Positions 12,026 to 24,329 of a DNA stretch of 64,000 bases are shown piece after piece (position 1 is the stretch's first letter; every line of letters begins with the position of its first letter). A program made the position numbers and the translations under genes. The stretch lies in contig CM065396.1 of assembly GCA_033060915.1 (NCBI GenBank), forward strand, positions 1,749,501 through 1,813,500, in the 5' to 3' direction. Below the pieces are notes generated by a model that made no database searches, had not been told where the DNA came from, and saw only the letters and a program-made list of their open reading frames with translations. This DNA is from Euryodendron excelsum. Taxonomy: Eukaryota; Streptophyta; Magnoliopsida; Ericales; Pentaphylacaceae.

Positions 12026-12563
12026 AAATATGCCCCTCACGTGTTGCACGTGATAATTTGCCGTCTACTTCAACAACCGTTGTTATGAATTGGACTAATT
12101 TTAAATACTTTTAAAAATTAAAGGATTAATTTGCTACAATTAGAACTATAAAGACTAAATTGAAACTTAAAGTAAATTACAAGTACCATTAGTGTAATTC
12201 GCCCTAATTGATTTTATAATGACTACATAAAACAATTAATAGCTCATGATTATTATGAGTACTTGTGCTCTTAATCCTAATATAATATATAGAGATGTGT
12301 ATGTAGTGTTTATTATTTTGATTTGTAGAAGAGTGAGATTCTTTGTGGATCAATAAACTCAGTGAGTTGGACAATAACATTACATGTACAATAAATATTA
12401 ATTATTGATGGAATTTACGTCTTGATATAGGGATTGATGATACACTCTTAAGGAAGTTTATAAGTTTTGATTATGTCAAACGCTGCAACTGGATTATGAA
12501 TCTGACATATCAAATAAGCTAAGTGGATGGTCTCAAAGAATTAAGTAAGTCTATTAAATTTAA

Positions 12564-13671
12564 GGATAAATTACACTAATCTCCCTTCAACATTTGCTAA
12601 AATACAGGGAGGTACCCTTGACGTTTCAAATTTACACTGGCCTCCCTTACTTTATTACTTTTGTTAAAAAAATTTCCCTTCCCTTAGTCAACCGTTAGTT
12701 GACCAAACGGGAAAAAAGTGACGTAAGCTTAATAAATTTTTATAATGACTATTATGCCCTTACTAAAGAAAAGTAATTATTTGAAATGCCCACATTTTCT
12801 CTCTTTATTGTTCTTGTAGACCCAAGTTACCAAATCCTTCAACTGTGTTACAACCAAACCCCATTCCATCACCAAAATCTCTTCAACTCCATTATAGAAT
12901 CGGATCTGTGCAATAGCCACACCTTTATCTCGTTGGCATCACCTCTGATTACCACCCTTTGCCCCATTACCACACCCAGCCCTTGAACTTTAACCTAATG
13001 TTTGCAATTGAAACCTTAGGGCATGAAGCTCCTTTCTTCAATGGAAGATAAAACATAGAGAGATGGAGAAAGAGAGCAATTTACAAGTTGGTGGGTGTGG
13101 TTGATTTATATATGTGTATATGTATGTATCTGTGCACTAACTATATAAACCCAAACTAGATCTTTCGATGAGATCAGTGAGGATTGATGACTGATCTTTG
13201 AGATTAAACCAAGAATTTAAGATTTTGGATTTCAGATTGTCATTCAAAAAATGTGATTATTGGACGGGAACCGAAATCCATAGTAGAGTCCACCCATTTT
13301 CTTTGACCAGAAATGTGACGGGGGTGGGGTGGGCTAGGGTGGAGGGTGGCCGGCTCTGGTGGGGAGTACTAGGTTGTGCTCAGCTATGATGGAGAGTGGG
13401 GTTATTTGTTGTAGAAATGGGAAAGAAGAAGATGGTTGGGAATTATAGGGAATAGAAAAAAGAAAGAAGAATGAGAAAATAAAATAGTAAATTTGTCTTT
13501 ATTTTCATATTTTAAAAAGGGAATAATATTCTATGAAACTAAGGGTACTTAAGTAATTTTACACTTCTGTTAGTTTATGTTCTCTGACAAGGGAGGTTGG
13601 TGTAATTATGAAGTATTGTGTGAGATCCTTGTATTTTGGCAAATGTTAAAGGGGGGTCAGTGTAATTTACC
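12564..13671. mobile_element. Non-autonomous MULE-like DNA transposon with 10-bp TSD
   Basis: The ends are long inverted repeats. The left end reads GGATAAATTACACTAATCTC and continues through a block ending CATTTGCTAAAATACA. The right end, reverse-complemented, reads AGGTAAATTACACTGACCCC and continues with CATTTGCCAAAATACA. The element is flanked by a perfect 10-bp direct duplication TTAAATTTAA (12554-12563 and 13672-13681). Terminal inverted repeats of about 55-100 bp with 9-11-bp duplications are the hallmark of Mutator-like elements. The 1.1-kb interior has no transposase. Its small ORFs (12786-12986, 13198-13389) have no recognisable domain. Confidence 0.8.
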
Positions 13672-16020
13672 TTAAATTTAATTGTCAGTAATTTAATTTA
13701 ATAGAAGGGTATCTGCGATCTTAACGTGGGGAGATAAATAAGTATTTAATAATATGGAGCTCAAAATATAATTTATAGTATGCCAAGGAGTGCAATTATA
13801 ATTCATTAGTCCTATAAATTATAATTTACGTAAATAGGGATTAATCCTGGTTGGATTAGGAATCCTTATTTGCATAGGAAACCCTAGTCATACTAATCAT
13901 GTGCTCCCTGTTGTAGCCTTTATATATACGCACTCTAAGAGTAGCTAGGATACACTTACTCATAATTGAGAGATACACATTTTTGTGAGAGAAAGAAATC
14001 CTAGTAGCTGCGAGTCGACTCTTTTTGGAGTAAGGCATGTATGAGGGATATAGTAGATGTCCGAAGGTTAAGTTCAAACAGTTGATTCGTGCGTGTTGCT
14101 ATTGTTTGCTGTTCGAGATCAAAGTAGAAGGTTTTCGAAGATCATACCTATTGGTATTTGGGATCAAACCAGAGAGATCTCGAATGTATGATGCTAATCA
14201 TGCAGATTAGTTTATGCTAATCAAATTAGAATTTTTAGTATTCTGTATATGCACTATAGTCGGATCATGGAAAATTTTGCAGTCCCCAACAGAGCCTATC
14301 TTAAAAGGACAAGTGCAACAAGGGTTTGATTTTGAAAATATATTTGAATAAGGACTTTTAGACAAAATAGGAGTCGCCACCTATCATGGTTAAAGAAGTG
14401 CAAAGTCACCTAAAACTAAGTATAATCCGAATACTAAACTTAGGTTTTTAGAAAATGTCTTGGAAAGTACCTTCGTAAGAAGGTTTTTAGAAAAGGCATT
14501 TGTAGCAATTTTTTGAAAACATTTGAAAGCCCTCTTGAAAAGTGACTCCGGGTTGGTCTTTGAAACTAAAAATCTATGGTTCGGGGGTTGGTTACGTGTA
14601 GGGAAGATATTTTGAGATCAATAACCTACCCTGCCTTTTCGGTACCTACATGTCTATTCACCCTTAATTCATTAGCTTAAATAACTGGTTACCAAATGTC
14701 ATCAATTTTGGGATGAATGATGCATGATGCATATTTTTAAAAAGATATTTAAGAAATAGAAGGTTTTTGAAATGATTTGAGATAGAAATTGTAAAAGATA
14801 AAAAGTTTCAAAAAAAGAACATTTGACTTAAAAAGGGTTATGACCGCACCATTTTAGGTTGCCTACGTATCTCATTTGGCGAGAATCAGGTCATTCATAG
14901 TTCGGATGAAAGAAAATGTTTGGTGTGTTTGAAGTATGAGTTTTAAAAATGGTAAGATTAAAATTTTGAAAAATGTCCACTTGAAAAACGTGGGGTCCAT
15001 TTGAAGGAAGTGGTGACTGCACCTAGGTTTTTTTAAGTCACTTATGTATCTCATTTAGTGAGATTCAAGTCATTTATAATTTGGGCGAAGGCCCGATTGG
15101 AAGGAGACTCACGGGAGTCTTAGAAGAGTTTTTTTTTTTTGAAAGTTTGGATTCAAGAATTTTGACTTGAAATAGAATTTGAGAGATTTTGAAAATATTT
15201 TGGGCATGGAATTGAGAGGTTTTTGGAATGTTTTATAAGCAACTTGAGGGAATTTTGGCATATTTTTGAAATAAGACTTGGGATGTTTTGAAAACTTGAT
15301 TTAGGGATTTCTGAAAATAGAGTTTGGATGGGAGTGAGATAAATGCCCTTTTGGACTTGTCTTTGAATTAAAATCTTTTTTTTTTTTTTTTTTTTGTAGT
15401 TTGTGAAAGGTACTTCGAAATGTTTCACCACGCTTGAGAGACTAGTTACTAATCAACTAGACTCCTTTAGGGTTATGATTTTTAAAAAATCTTTTTAAAA
15501 AAAGGGTTAGATAGTTCCATTAGGGTTTTGAAAACTTTAGTGTTATAGAATGCTACTTGATATCTCACTTTCATTGAACAACCTTAACCATTGATAGCCT
15601 AAGATTACTTCAAGGGTGTGACTCTTGAAAATCATTTTCGAAAAAAACTTGGGGTTTTGAAACCCTAATATGGACAACTTTGAAGGTTATATTTGATGTA
15701 GCACTTTTCCTTTGGAAACCCTAACCATGAGAAGGTTATGATCACCTTAGGGCTCTGAGTTTTGGAAAAACATTTAAGAAAACAAGTTTTGAAAGATGTT
15801 AAGTGTCTGTCCATTTCGTCAAGATAAGTTTTAGAGAGCTCTTGAAAGCATTTGAGGGGAGTATAGAAGCTTTGAAAGGGCTTTGGAATCATAATTTTTG
15901 AAAATTCAAAAGAGTAGAATGTTTTGAAAACATGTTTTAAGAAAGGGTCTTGAGTTGAGGGATGACTCAAAGGGCCTTGAAATTGAAGTCTTGAAGTCAA
16001 CTAACCATTGTTAGATTGAC

Positions 16021-16190
16021 TTAGGCTAATTAACTTGGGTTATGTTAACCTAAGGTTACATGAACTATGGTTGACTAACCTAAGTTAGGTTAACCTAAGG
16101 TTAGGGAACTAGGGTCAAGTTAACCTAGGATTGGATAACTACGGTCAAGTTAACCTAGGGTTGGATAACTACGGTCAAGGTAAACTAGGG
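16021..16190 (-). repeat. Telomere-like minisatellite inside LTR A
   Basis: Repeated GTTAACCTAGGGTT and GGATAACTACGGTCAAG units. The reverse complement resembles the CCCTAGTTNNNCAACC units of the + strand LTRs at 38680-38960. Confidence 0.7.
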
Positions 16191-16790
16191 TTTTCAAAAG
16201 TGGTTTTGGATTAGGATTTTGAACTTAGTGGTTTTGGAAAGTTGGAAAGGGTGGTTTTATACATGAGCTTTGAAAATATGTTTTAAAAATCATGATTTCA
16301 TGTAAAAACTTTATCATTTTATGTGGAAAACTTTGGTGAAGTGTTTGGAAAAGTGTTGTTTCATGTAAGAAAGTCATTACTTCATGTAAGGAAACGATCA
16401 TTTCATGTAAAGCCGTTTTAGGAAAACAACTCAAGAGAGTTGTAGGTTTCAAAAACTTTTGTAAAACCAATTAAGTAAGTGTAGGGTTCACATGGTTGAT
16501 GCTTGGAAACCACTTTTAGGAGGGTTCCCTTAAAACCATCCCAACCACTAACTTAAGAGAGCAAAACTTTAAAAATCAACATAGAATATGTAGTCTTTTG
16601 GAAACCACTTAAAAACTTGAAAACTGCTCAAATGAGGGTTGTTTTGAAAACTACTTTTGTGGCATCAAAACCACTCCAGTGAGCTAGGGTTCATATGGTG
16701 GATTTGATGAAAAGTACTCCAAGGAGAGCTTCCTTAGGACCATTCCAATCCCAAAACTCAAGGGAGCACAAATGTTGAACACTGCGCCCG

Positions 16791-16813
16791 CCCCCCCCCC
16801 CCCCCCCCCCCCC
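16791..16813. repeat. Poly(C) tract, 23 nt
   Basis: A C homopolymer in solo LTR A, after ACTGCGCCCG. Confidence 0.95.
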
Positions 16814-17597
16814 TCCCTCTCTAAGGAGGGATGTTTTGAAAGCTTTTAAAGGCATTGAAAACCTCTTTTAGAGAGGGGGGTTTTGAAAATTATTTTTTAA
16901 GAAAAACTCAAAAGAGCCACATGAATGCAAGTTAGGGAGTAAGGTTTAGGGTAAAACATCCTAAGGCTTGGAAAACTAGAGTTCTTGTCTTAAACTTCAA
17001 GAAACTCCAATTCAGAGATACTTTTTGAAAATCATTTGAATATGAACTTTGTAAAACACTTGAAAATGGAACAAGTAGGGGTTTTGAAAACCATTTTAAG
17101 CATGACAACAAGATCATCACATACAATACATGAACGTAATTACCATTATAATGCAAGAGGGTCATGACTCATACAAGATTCAAGGCTACACCACATTGCA
17201 AGGAGCTCTAAGAGCCATATTATGCTTAAGTAGGCTTGTGAAAGGTTCCCCAACCATTGGTTCACACAAATTTTGTGCTAAGCGTGACCTAAGAGCTCTT
17301 TTGTTTCACGCATGCAAAAAAGAAAGGTAAAATACTGGGGGTTAAAAGTGAAGAAAAGCTCAAGCGAACTTGGAGGGAGAATAGAGGAGTGGGGATGACA
17401 TTAATATAAATATAGTTTTACCTTGTCTTGAATCCACCATATCTTGACTCTTCAATGGAGGAATAGATCTTCAAGGCCTATTGAACGCTTGATTCTTGGA
17501 TTTTGGAGACTTATATTGAATTTCGGAGGCTTTGTATTGATTTTGGTAGAGTTTCCCTACTATTTTCATCATTGAAATGAGCTGGGGAGTGGCCTGA

Positions 17598-17605
17598 TAT
17601 TTATA
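17598..17605 (-). promoter_or_regulatory. TATA box of LTR A
   Basis: TATAAATA on the minus strand (TATTTATA on +). It is followed in element sense by a purine-poor leader, and a GCACATAT/ACATGTGC hairpin lies upstream at 17651-17669. Confidence 0.55.
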
Positions 17606-19327
17606 GGCAATCTGGTTGGGGACTGGCGCATGAGGTCAAAATTTGATTAGGCACATATAGCACATGTGCCTGTACTCAACCTCTCACAGAATGCCACATG
17701 GCATCCTTGTACCACCCCAGCTTAGGCTGCAAGGCAAGTTTTTGGACAATCTGATCATTTTTGGGCACATGTAACACATGCTCTACTGCCGAGTACTTTT
17801 ATACTGACATCACCTATAATGTTCATGCCAATCGGGGAAGATCCGGGGGAATCGGGCCAGTTCACGACGTTCCCGTATAGTTTATCTTGAATCGGGTGCC
17901 CTTAGGGAGCTTTGGATGGTTCTGGATGATAAAGATATCACCTTGGTAAGCATACATAAAAGTAAGATCTTAGGAGCATTTGTAAGACGCTCCGTCGATT
18001 TCCCAAAGTATCAGCCTTCGTGCCACGTGATTAGGGCCTTCAAGAAGCGATCTTCTTAATCCACTCTTACCGGTGGGAAGCCCTTCAAAAATGCTTTGGA
18101 AAATTTCCTAATTTACGCATTTCTTAAGTCGTTTGCTGCGCTCCACGAAGCTTTTATTAACTTAAGGGGGTTTTGAGTTAAGGAACTCACTTGGAAATGG
18201 TTAGGGATCCTCTTTAGATTATGGTGGTGGATGCCGGTTTGATTACCAAAGTCGGTGTAATTGGAATGGGGGCTCAGGCCACTAAGGGAAAAACGGTCAT
18301 TTAACTGAAGTTGACTGAAATGGGACCGAGACCAAATTGAATGGTATTTCGGTCATACTATCTACGGATAGTCTTGGAAGGTGGCCTTACAACCTCAAGG
18401 GATTGGTACTTTCTCGAAAGATGTGCAAAAGTGCCCAAAGAGTAGTCTGGTCATTTTTGACCGGGTACCACCGAAGTTGGCCTTGAGTTGGTTTGATTGA
18501 CTATTAGGAGACAGTCAAAAGGGGGTGGACTTACCGCTTTGAGGATTTTGAACTTTCTTCAAAAAGGTGCCAAAGTGCCTAATGGGCAGTTTGGTCATTT
18601 TTCAACGTGTCAGGCTAACAGGCACCGGTGTTAACCTGGGTTTATAAGTGTTTCCATCACTTCAACGATTGTGACGAGTTGGCTTTCGAAGGTCTCTCTT
18701 TTCTTCAAAAATACGTGCCACGGCTAAGGGGTGCTTCCAGTCCCATGACACTAGGTTGTTTAGCGACGTACCAGTGTCGACCTGTTTATGAGTATTTTCG
18801 TCACTCTAATGGTTTGTAAGTATTTCCACCACTCCAACAGTTTTAGCATTGGTTTCGGAGATTGTCTGATCTCGGGAAGCTTACCAGATGCCAAGGGGTA
18901 TAATGGACATTCCATATTAGTGGGCTAGTAGGCGCTAGAAGTGAATCGCTTAAGGTTTGTGACTGTTTCCTTCACTCGTATGGCGACATGTTGGTTTCAG
19001 AGACTGCCCCGTCTTAGAAAGCTGCCTAAAGTGCTCATGGGCATTTTGGTCATTTTGGCTTGAATTAGGCTCTACGGGCCTGGGAAGCGACTAATTGTCT
19101 GGACTTGGAGTTTGAAAAGCCTGTTTAAGCTTAATAGTGTTGTGATGTTTTACTGGTGGACCGGTTTAGATCGGAGATTGCCTAGCTGGCAAAAATGGAT
19201 TGCTTACAAAAACAAAGCAAACTTAATTAATACTAAACTATAACTAAAAAGGTATATAAAATCCTAAACTAAGGCTAACAAACCACAAATTAAGGTCTTA
19301 TAACTACACTTTTGGAGCGTAATCACA

Positions 19328-19832
19328 CCCTCTAACTAGCTTTTCGCTACTCCCTAGGAAAATGTTGAAACCAAAAAGATAAACCCCTAGGTTATCCCTA
19401 GGGGAGGAGTAGTGTCTCGTGAGAGTTTGCAGTGATGATACCCACAAACATCAATTAAAATGATCATTTTCCTCCATTAAAGCCCATATATGAATGCTAT
19501 GATGATACCCATAAACATCAATTAAAATCATCATTTTCCTCTATTAAAGCCCATATATGAACGCTATAATTCTATCAATCAATGCAAAAGAGTTAGAAAC
19601 CTTTAACAATAAATTCAAACACCTCAATCTAGCTTAAAATAGTTTAAAACAATATTACACATACCAAAAGCATTCCAATCATGCTCAAAACTCATTATGT
19701 GTGAATGAATATCCAACATATATATAGAATCTAGTATCCAATTGTATGCAACCCAAATCCTCTCGAAGATAAGGTTTGACTTAAATCTCACAAGTATTAC
19801 ACTTAACAAATAAAACACTCAAGATCAAAGTG
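19328..19832 (-). other. Internal segment of the Athila-like element, 3' part
   Basis: Next to the LTR start is a degenerate polypurine tract (AGCTAGTTAGAGGG in element sense). Further in, TGTTTGTGGGTATCATC and TCTCACGAGAC match the spacer of the first Athila element near 6743-6785. A near-exact local duplication of about 70 bp (GATGATACCCA...CATATATGAA) lies at about 19434-19560. No gene is present. Confidence 0.7.
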
Positions 19833-20309
19833 TGTAAGCACCCCATTTTTGCCCACTTGGCAATCTCTGGCTCGACCGGACAACCATTCAAGCATCATAG
19901 AACATTCCAACCCAGACCAGCTTTCCAGGCTCTAGTCTAGTCAGCCGGTCACTTCCTAGGCCCACTTGAAGCCAAATGACCAAAATGTCCCTCAGGCATC
20001 ATCCATCATATTCAATTTGGCACATTCATCGAGAAGGTACAGAATTCCTCAAAACGATAAGTCCCTCTTGACACATCCCCCAGAGGATACAAAGCCCTTG
20101 AGATGAAAGTCCATTCCAAATCCAGGTCGGTTAACACCAACATCTGCTAGCCCGTTTTGGTAAAAAATGACCATATCACCCCTGGTGGGTCCAACTTAGC
20201 AGCTCTTTGAGAAAGTACTTAAGTCCTCAAAGCGTTAAGTTAACCCCTTCCAAGACTATACCCAGACAACCCAACATACTCAGAATGCTATTCAAACCAA
20301 TTCTGGTGA

Positions 20310-20760
20310 CTCCCAATCAAAATGACCATTTTACCCCTAAGCGTTCGATCGCCCTCATTAACCACACCAGCTCTAGGTATCAAAGTAGTAAACCCCAAGG
20401 CACTCCTACAAGTATCCCCAATCTCCAAGTGCCATCCTGGTCCATTCTAGGATCATCCCAATAAATCCCAGTCAAAATGACCATTTTGCCGCTAGCAGGC
20501 TGGTCATCTTTTTCAACCACACCAGCTTTAGGTATCAAACTGGTAATCCCTAGGGACACTCCTAATAGTATTCCCGACCCTCGAGTGCCATTCCGGTAGA
20601 CTTTGGGCCAGTTTCAGTGTTCCCCGATGTAAATGACCGTTTTGCCCCTAGTGGGTCGGTCATCCTTTTCAACCATACTAGCTCTGGGTATCAAACCAAT
20701 AACTCCTAGGACACTCCCAAGTGCCCTTATCTCTTTTCCAGCAGGGCCCTGCGGCCCAAC
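20310..20760 (+). repeat. About 155-bp tandem modules in LTR U3
   Basis: Three units start near 20317, 20476 and 20629 with AAATGACCATTTTGCCCCTA-like sequence. Each is followed by a CACACCAGCTCTAGGTATCAA-like block. Equivalent modules lie at about 44694, 44858 and 45018 in the + solo LTR, and on the minus strand near 24660-25030 and 36480-36830. Confidence 0.75.
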
Positions 20761-20965
20761 AGCTTTCCAAATTGAACTAGAGCCACTTGTAGTGGAGGCA
20801 TGCCAAACAATGCCTTGGAGCCACTCCAAGTGGCAGCTAGATCTTTTCCTTGCGGCCTAAGGTTGAATCAAATCCGTAGAAATCACTTCCATATAGGGTA
20901 GTGGCGCCAAGCCAAAATTTGGCTAGGCGCTACTAGTAGTGGTGCCACCTCCTATAATTTTTGCT

Positions 20966-20973
20966 TATAAATA
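20966..20973 (+). promoter_or_regulatory. TATA box of the outer 5' LTR
   Basis: TATAAATA preceded by GGCGCC-rich inverted repeats (about 20901-20950) and followed 16 bp later by a C28 homopolymer. Confidence 0.6.
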
Positions 20974-20988
20974 CAGTGCACACACACA

Positions 20989-21016
20989 CCCCCCCCCCCC
21001 CCCCCCCCCCCCCCCC
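20989..21016. repeat. Poly(C) tract, 28 nt
   Basis: A C run after CACACACA, just downstream of the TATA box and near the expected transcription start. Confidence 0.95.
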
Positions 21017-23935
21017 GGCCCCCGCGTATTCCAAGTCCAGAAAATCGTAAAGAAACTCTACCAAACTATCTACTGCCCCCTAAAATCCTCAAAACCTAAG
21101 CTTTCAAGCCTCCAAGGGAGCCTCCATCGAACCCTAGCCTATACACCTCTAACCATAGCCTCCAAGCTCCATTGAAGGCCAACTCCAGCCCCTTCAAAGC
21201 TCTTGATGTCCTCTCAAGTCCAAGTCAAAGTCACCATTGAAGGTTGAAGAACAAATGAAGACAAGGTAGGGTTTATATTTAAAGTTTCTGCTCTCCCCTT
21301 CTCTCTCTCTTCTCCCTCCTAGTCCATTTGGACTATTCTCTATTTTAATCCCCATCTTCTACCGCCTTTTCTCGTATGCTTGAAACAATAGGACCTTGGG
21401 TTCATGCCTAGGGAAAGCCTTGGGAAGGTCACCGGATGAGGACCTTCCTATAGTCTACCTTATGATGTTGTGGTCTCTATCGTGCCACGATTTTAGCACC
21501 CAAAAAAGATAAGTGAGAAAGTCACAGTGCTCTCTTGTTAGAACTCATCCTCATAGAAGGACGAGTGCGACTAGGTTTGAATTAGAAATTGATTTGAATA
21601 AGGGCTATTGAAAAAAGTTTCAAGTCACCACCTAACTTGATTAAGGTGAGTTAGGTCACCTAAAACTAAGTGCAATTCGAAGATTAAACTTAGGGTTTTT
21701 GAAAAGGTTTTGGAAAACTTTCTCAAGAGAGGGTTTTTAAGAAAATAGGTTAGTTGGCAACCTCTGGATATATTTAAACCCTTTTTGAAAATAACTCCAT
21801 TTTGGTTATCAAAAACAGTGATCTAGGTTCGGAGGTTGGTTACGTGTAAGGAAGACGCACTAAGCCATCACCCTACCCTGCCCTTGCGGTACCTACATGT
21901 TTGTTCACTCTAGGTTTACTCATTCAGAATCTTTGATTAATAAATGTCCAGAACTATCCACTTTGGCAAAGAACTATATGAAGCATGATACGAAAGTGCA
22001 AGGAGGTTTTGATTTTGGAAATAGACTTGAAAGAAAGACTTGATTTGAAATTGGAAAGAAGGTTTTAGAAATCGGAATTGGAGATTTAAAAATAGCTTTT
22101 GAAATTGAAAATTTAAAAAGGTTTGACCGCACCCATGAGGGTTGCCTATGTATCCCTTTCTGAGAATCAGGTCAGTTGTGGTTCAAATAAGAGTCCGATT
22201 GAAAATAGACACCTTTAGGTTTGAAAAGTTTGATATGAAAAAATTTGATTTAAGAAAGAGTTTGATTTGAAAAAGGATTTTGATTTGAACTTGGAATAAA
22301 AGATTGAGTCCTGATTTGAAATTGAACCTAGACTTAGAATTTAGACTTGGGAAAGGGTTTGAACCTTGAAAGAAAACTTGGACTTGATTTGGAAAGATTG
22401 AGAGTTAAAAACATCTGTGACTTAGATTGGAGTTGAAAACCATCTTAGTTTAGAAAGGAATTTTAGAAAGGAGTTGAAGCTTCCTAACTTGGGATTAGGG
22501 TTTATGTTACCTAAGTTTGGAACATGTAGTTAAATTGGAAAGGATTTGATTGAAATTTGAAAAAGTTTGATTATAGAAAATTAGGTTAGGTTTGAATTGA
22601 GAAATATTTGAATTAGGAAAGTGGGATTTAAAGAAGATTTGAAAAGATATTTGATTTGATTTAGAAAACACTTGACTCAACCACTTGATTTGAATGATTT
22701 ACAAAGTTAGATTTAGGAAAGACTAGATTTTAGAAATCTTTAAATTAGGAAAGTTTTAAAATAGGAAAGTTTCATTTCAGGAAAGTTTTGAATTTGAAAA
22801 GATTTGAATTTTAGGAAGTTTAAATTTAGAAAGATGCTAACTTAGGAAAGTTTTGAATTAAGAAAGATGTGAACTTAGGAAAGTTTTGAATTAAAAAAGA
22901 TTTGATTCTTATTTCCTATGATAGAAGGTTAGATTTTATTTCCAAAAAGAGATGATTTGATTTCTAAAATTAGAGGATTTGATCTAATTTCCTAGTTTGA
23001 GAGATTTGATCTAGTTTCCTAATTTGAAAGATTGGATTTAACATAGAATTGGAAATGTTGAATTTTGAAAATCTAAGATTTGGAAACCTATGATTTTGAT
23101 GGAAAAGAGATTTTGGAAACCTAAGATTTGATGTAAAAGATAGTTTTTGGAAACTTTGATTTGAAGCAAAAGTGGGAGTCTTGTTTTTGGGAAAGAAAAT
23201 TAGGGTTTTCTCACCATGGGATTTAAGGCTTGACTTGGACTTCAAGAAAAGAGTTTTTGGAAACCTTTTGAAGAGAGTTTCTAGGAGAAGACTTAAAGAT
23301 AGTTTTTATAAAGTGAATTTTTGGCAGGGGCTTGAAGAGAGTTTTTGGAAAGCAATTTGAGAAGGAGTTTGAATATGGACTTTTTGAAAACCTTTTGAAT
23401 GTCTCACTTTCCTAAAATGATTCTAACCATGAAGAGATTATAATAAAAAATATGGACCAATATGATCCCATTGAATATCACACTTTCCTAAAACAACCCT
23501 AATCATGGAATGGCTAGAATCATCTCAAGATTGTGGTTTTTAATAAAAACAATTTAGGGTTTACACCCAAAATTTGGACCATGATAGTCACAATGAATAT
23601 AACACTTTCCTAAAGTAACCCTAAACATGGATTGGCTAGAATCACTTTAAGATTGTGATTTTGAAAATGAGTTTCGAGAAAGAGATTTTGAATGCAAGTG
23701 TAAAACAGTGTTTTGATGCAAGCTTTGAAAATAATTTTAAATGGATCAATGATAGGATATGCACAATGCAAGTAGGGTTGTGAACATACAAGGTTAGCTT
23801 CACCATATAATCAAGGGGACCGAATCCACATGGTCTAAGGTTGAATTAGAAAAAAGCCCCCGACATGAAGACTTTCAACCATCCTTCCAACACATGAATT
23901 GGAAAATCTCTTATTTCAAGCATGCAAGAAAGAGA

Positions 23936-23953
23936 GGGGGGGGGGGGGGGGGG
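23936..23953. repeat. Poly(G) tract, 18 nt
   Basis: A G run in the 3' LTR of the minus-strand element. The partner LTR at 35774 has only AGGGTGGGG, so the run expanded after insertion. Confidence 0.9.
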
Positions 23954-24321
23954 AGAAGATAGTAGATTAAAATAGAAGAAAACCCAAGTAGGTTAAGAGG
24001 AAGAAAAGAGAGGGAGGAAGTATGTAAACATAAAGAGAAAACCTACTTTGTTTTCTTCTTGTTTTGCTTGCTTTATTTGCTTTTCTTTGCTTGATCGTTG
24101 AGAGCTTCCAAGTTACAGCACTTTGAACCTTCAATGGAAGCTTTGGGGGCTAGTATATGAGTGTATGGAGTGTGTATAGGTATTAGGGTTAAGTGTATGG
24201 TGGCTAGAGTTTGGAGAGACTAGAGAGGCTAGGGTTTTGGAGAGACTCCGAGCACTGTAATTCGAATAACAGAGTTTCTAAACTAAGTTTGTGTGCCCCT
24301 TTCACGCAGGAGGAAGGTCTA

Positions 24322-24329
24322 TATTTATA
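24322..24329 (-). promoter_or_regulatory. TATA box, 3' LTR of the minus-strand element
   Basis: TATAAATA on the minus strand, followed in that sense by TAGACC. GGCGC inverted repeats lie upstream (24346-24432). Confidence 0.55.

Larger units (their letters stand above)
10935..14291. mobile_element. Probable Copia-type LTR inserted in solo LTR A
   Basis: The sequence homologous to other family members stops after GCTCTCTC at 10934 and resumes at GAGCC at 14292. The insert starts TGTTAGAATC and ends CCCCAACA, a short inverted terminal pair typical of Copia LTRs. No polyprotein is seen. A MULE-like element (12564-13671) lies inside it, leaving about 2.25 kb, long for one Copia LTR, so a further unrecognised insertion (somewhere in 11200-12100) is possible. 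I do not see a clean 5-bp target duplication. Confidence 0.45.
10873..19208 (-). repeat. Solo giant LTR A (Tat/Ogre-like family), TSD AAAAC
   Basis: The + strand starts TGTCGCGCCCC and ends GGATTGCTTACA. These are the reverse complement of the family ends. It is flanked by a perfect 5-bp duplication AAAAC (10868-10872 and 19209-19213). A 3.36-kb insertion (10935-14291) interrupts it near one end; without that, it is about 4.98 kb. No internal region or second LTR is present, so it is a solo LTR left by LTR-LTR recombination. Its promoter-proximal motif (GCACATGT type) groups it with the 48992-52160 copy, not with the others. Confidence 0.85.
9618..19327 (-). repeat. 3' LTR of the Athila-like element, interrupted by solo LTR A
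   Basis: In element sense the LTR starts TGTGATTACG (19327), directly after a polypurine block, and ends GAGCGATCA (9618). It is split at 10872/19209 by a giant solo LTR. Joined, it is about 1.37 kb. The same unbroken sequence is present at 59313-60550, where the two flanks of the insertion are contiguous. That confirms the insertion site. Confidence 0.8.

Noticed and set aside
11822..12088. ORFs over the AG microsatellite
   Set aside because: Ser/Leu and Arg/Glu runs come from the dinucleotide repeat.
21280..21480. CT-rich leader near 21280 as a host promoter
   Set aside because: The same CT-rich block is at 45710-45790 and, inverted, at 23990-24090. It belongs to the giant LTR.
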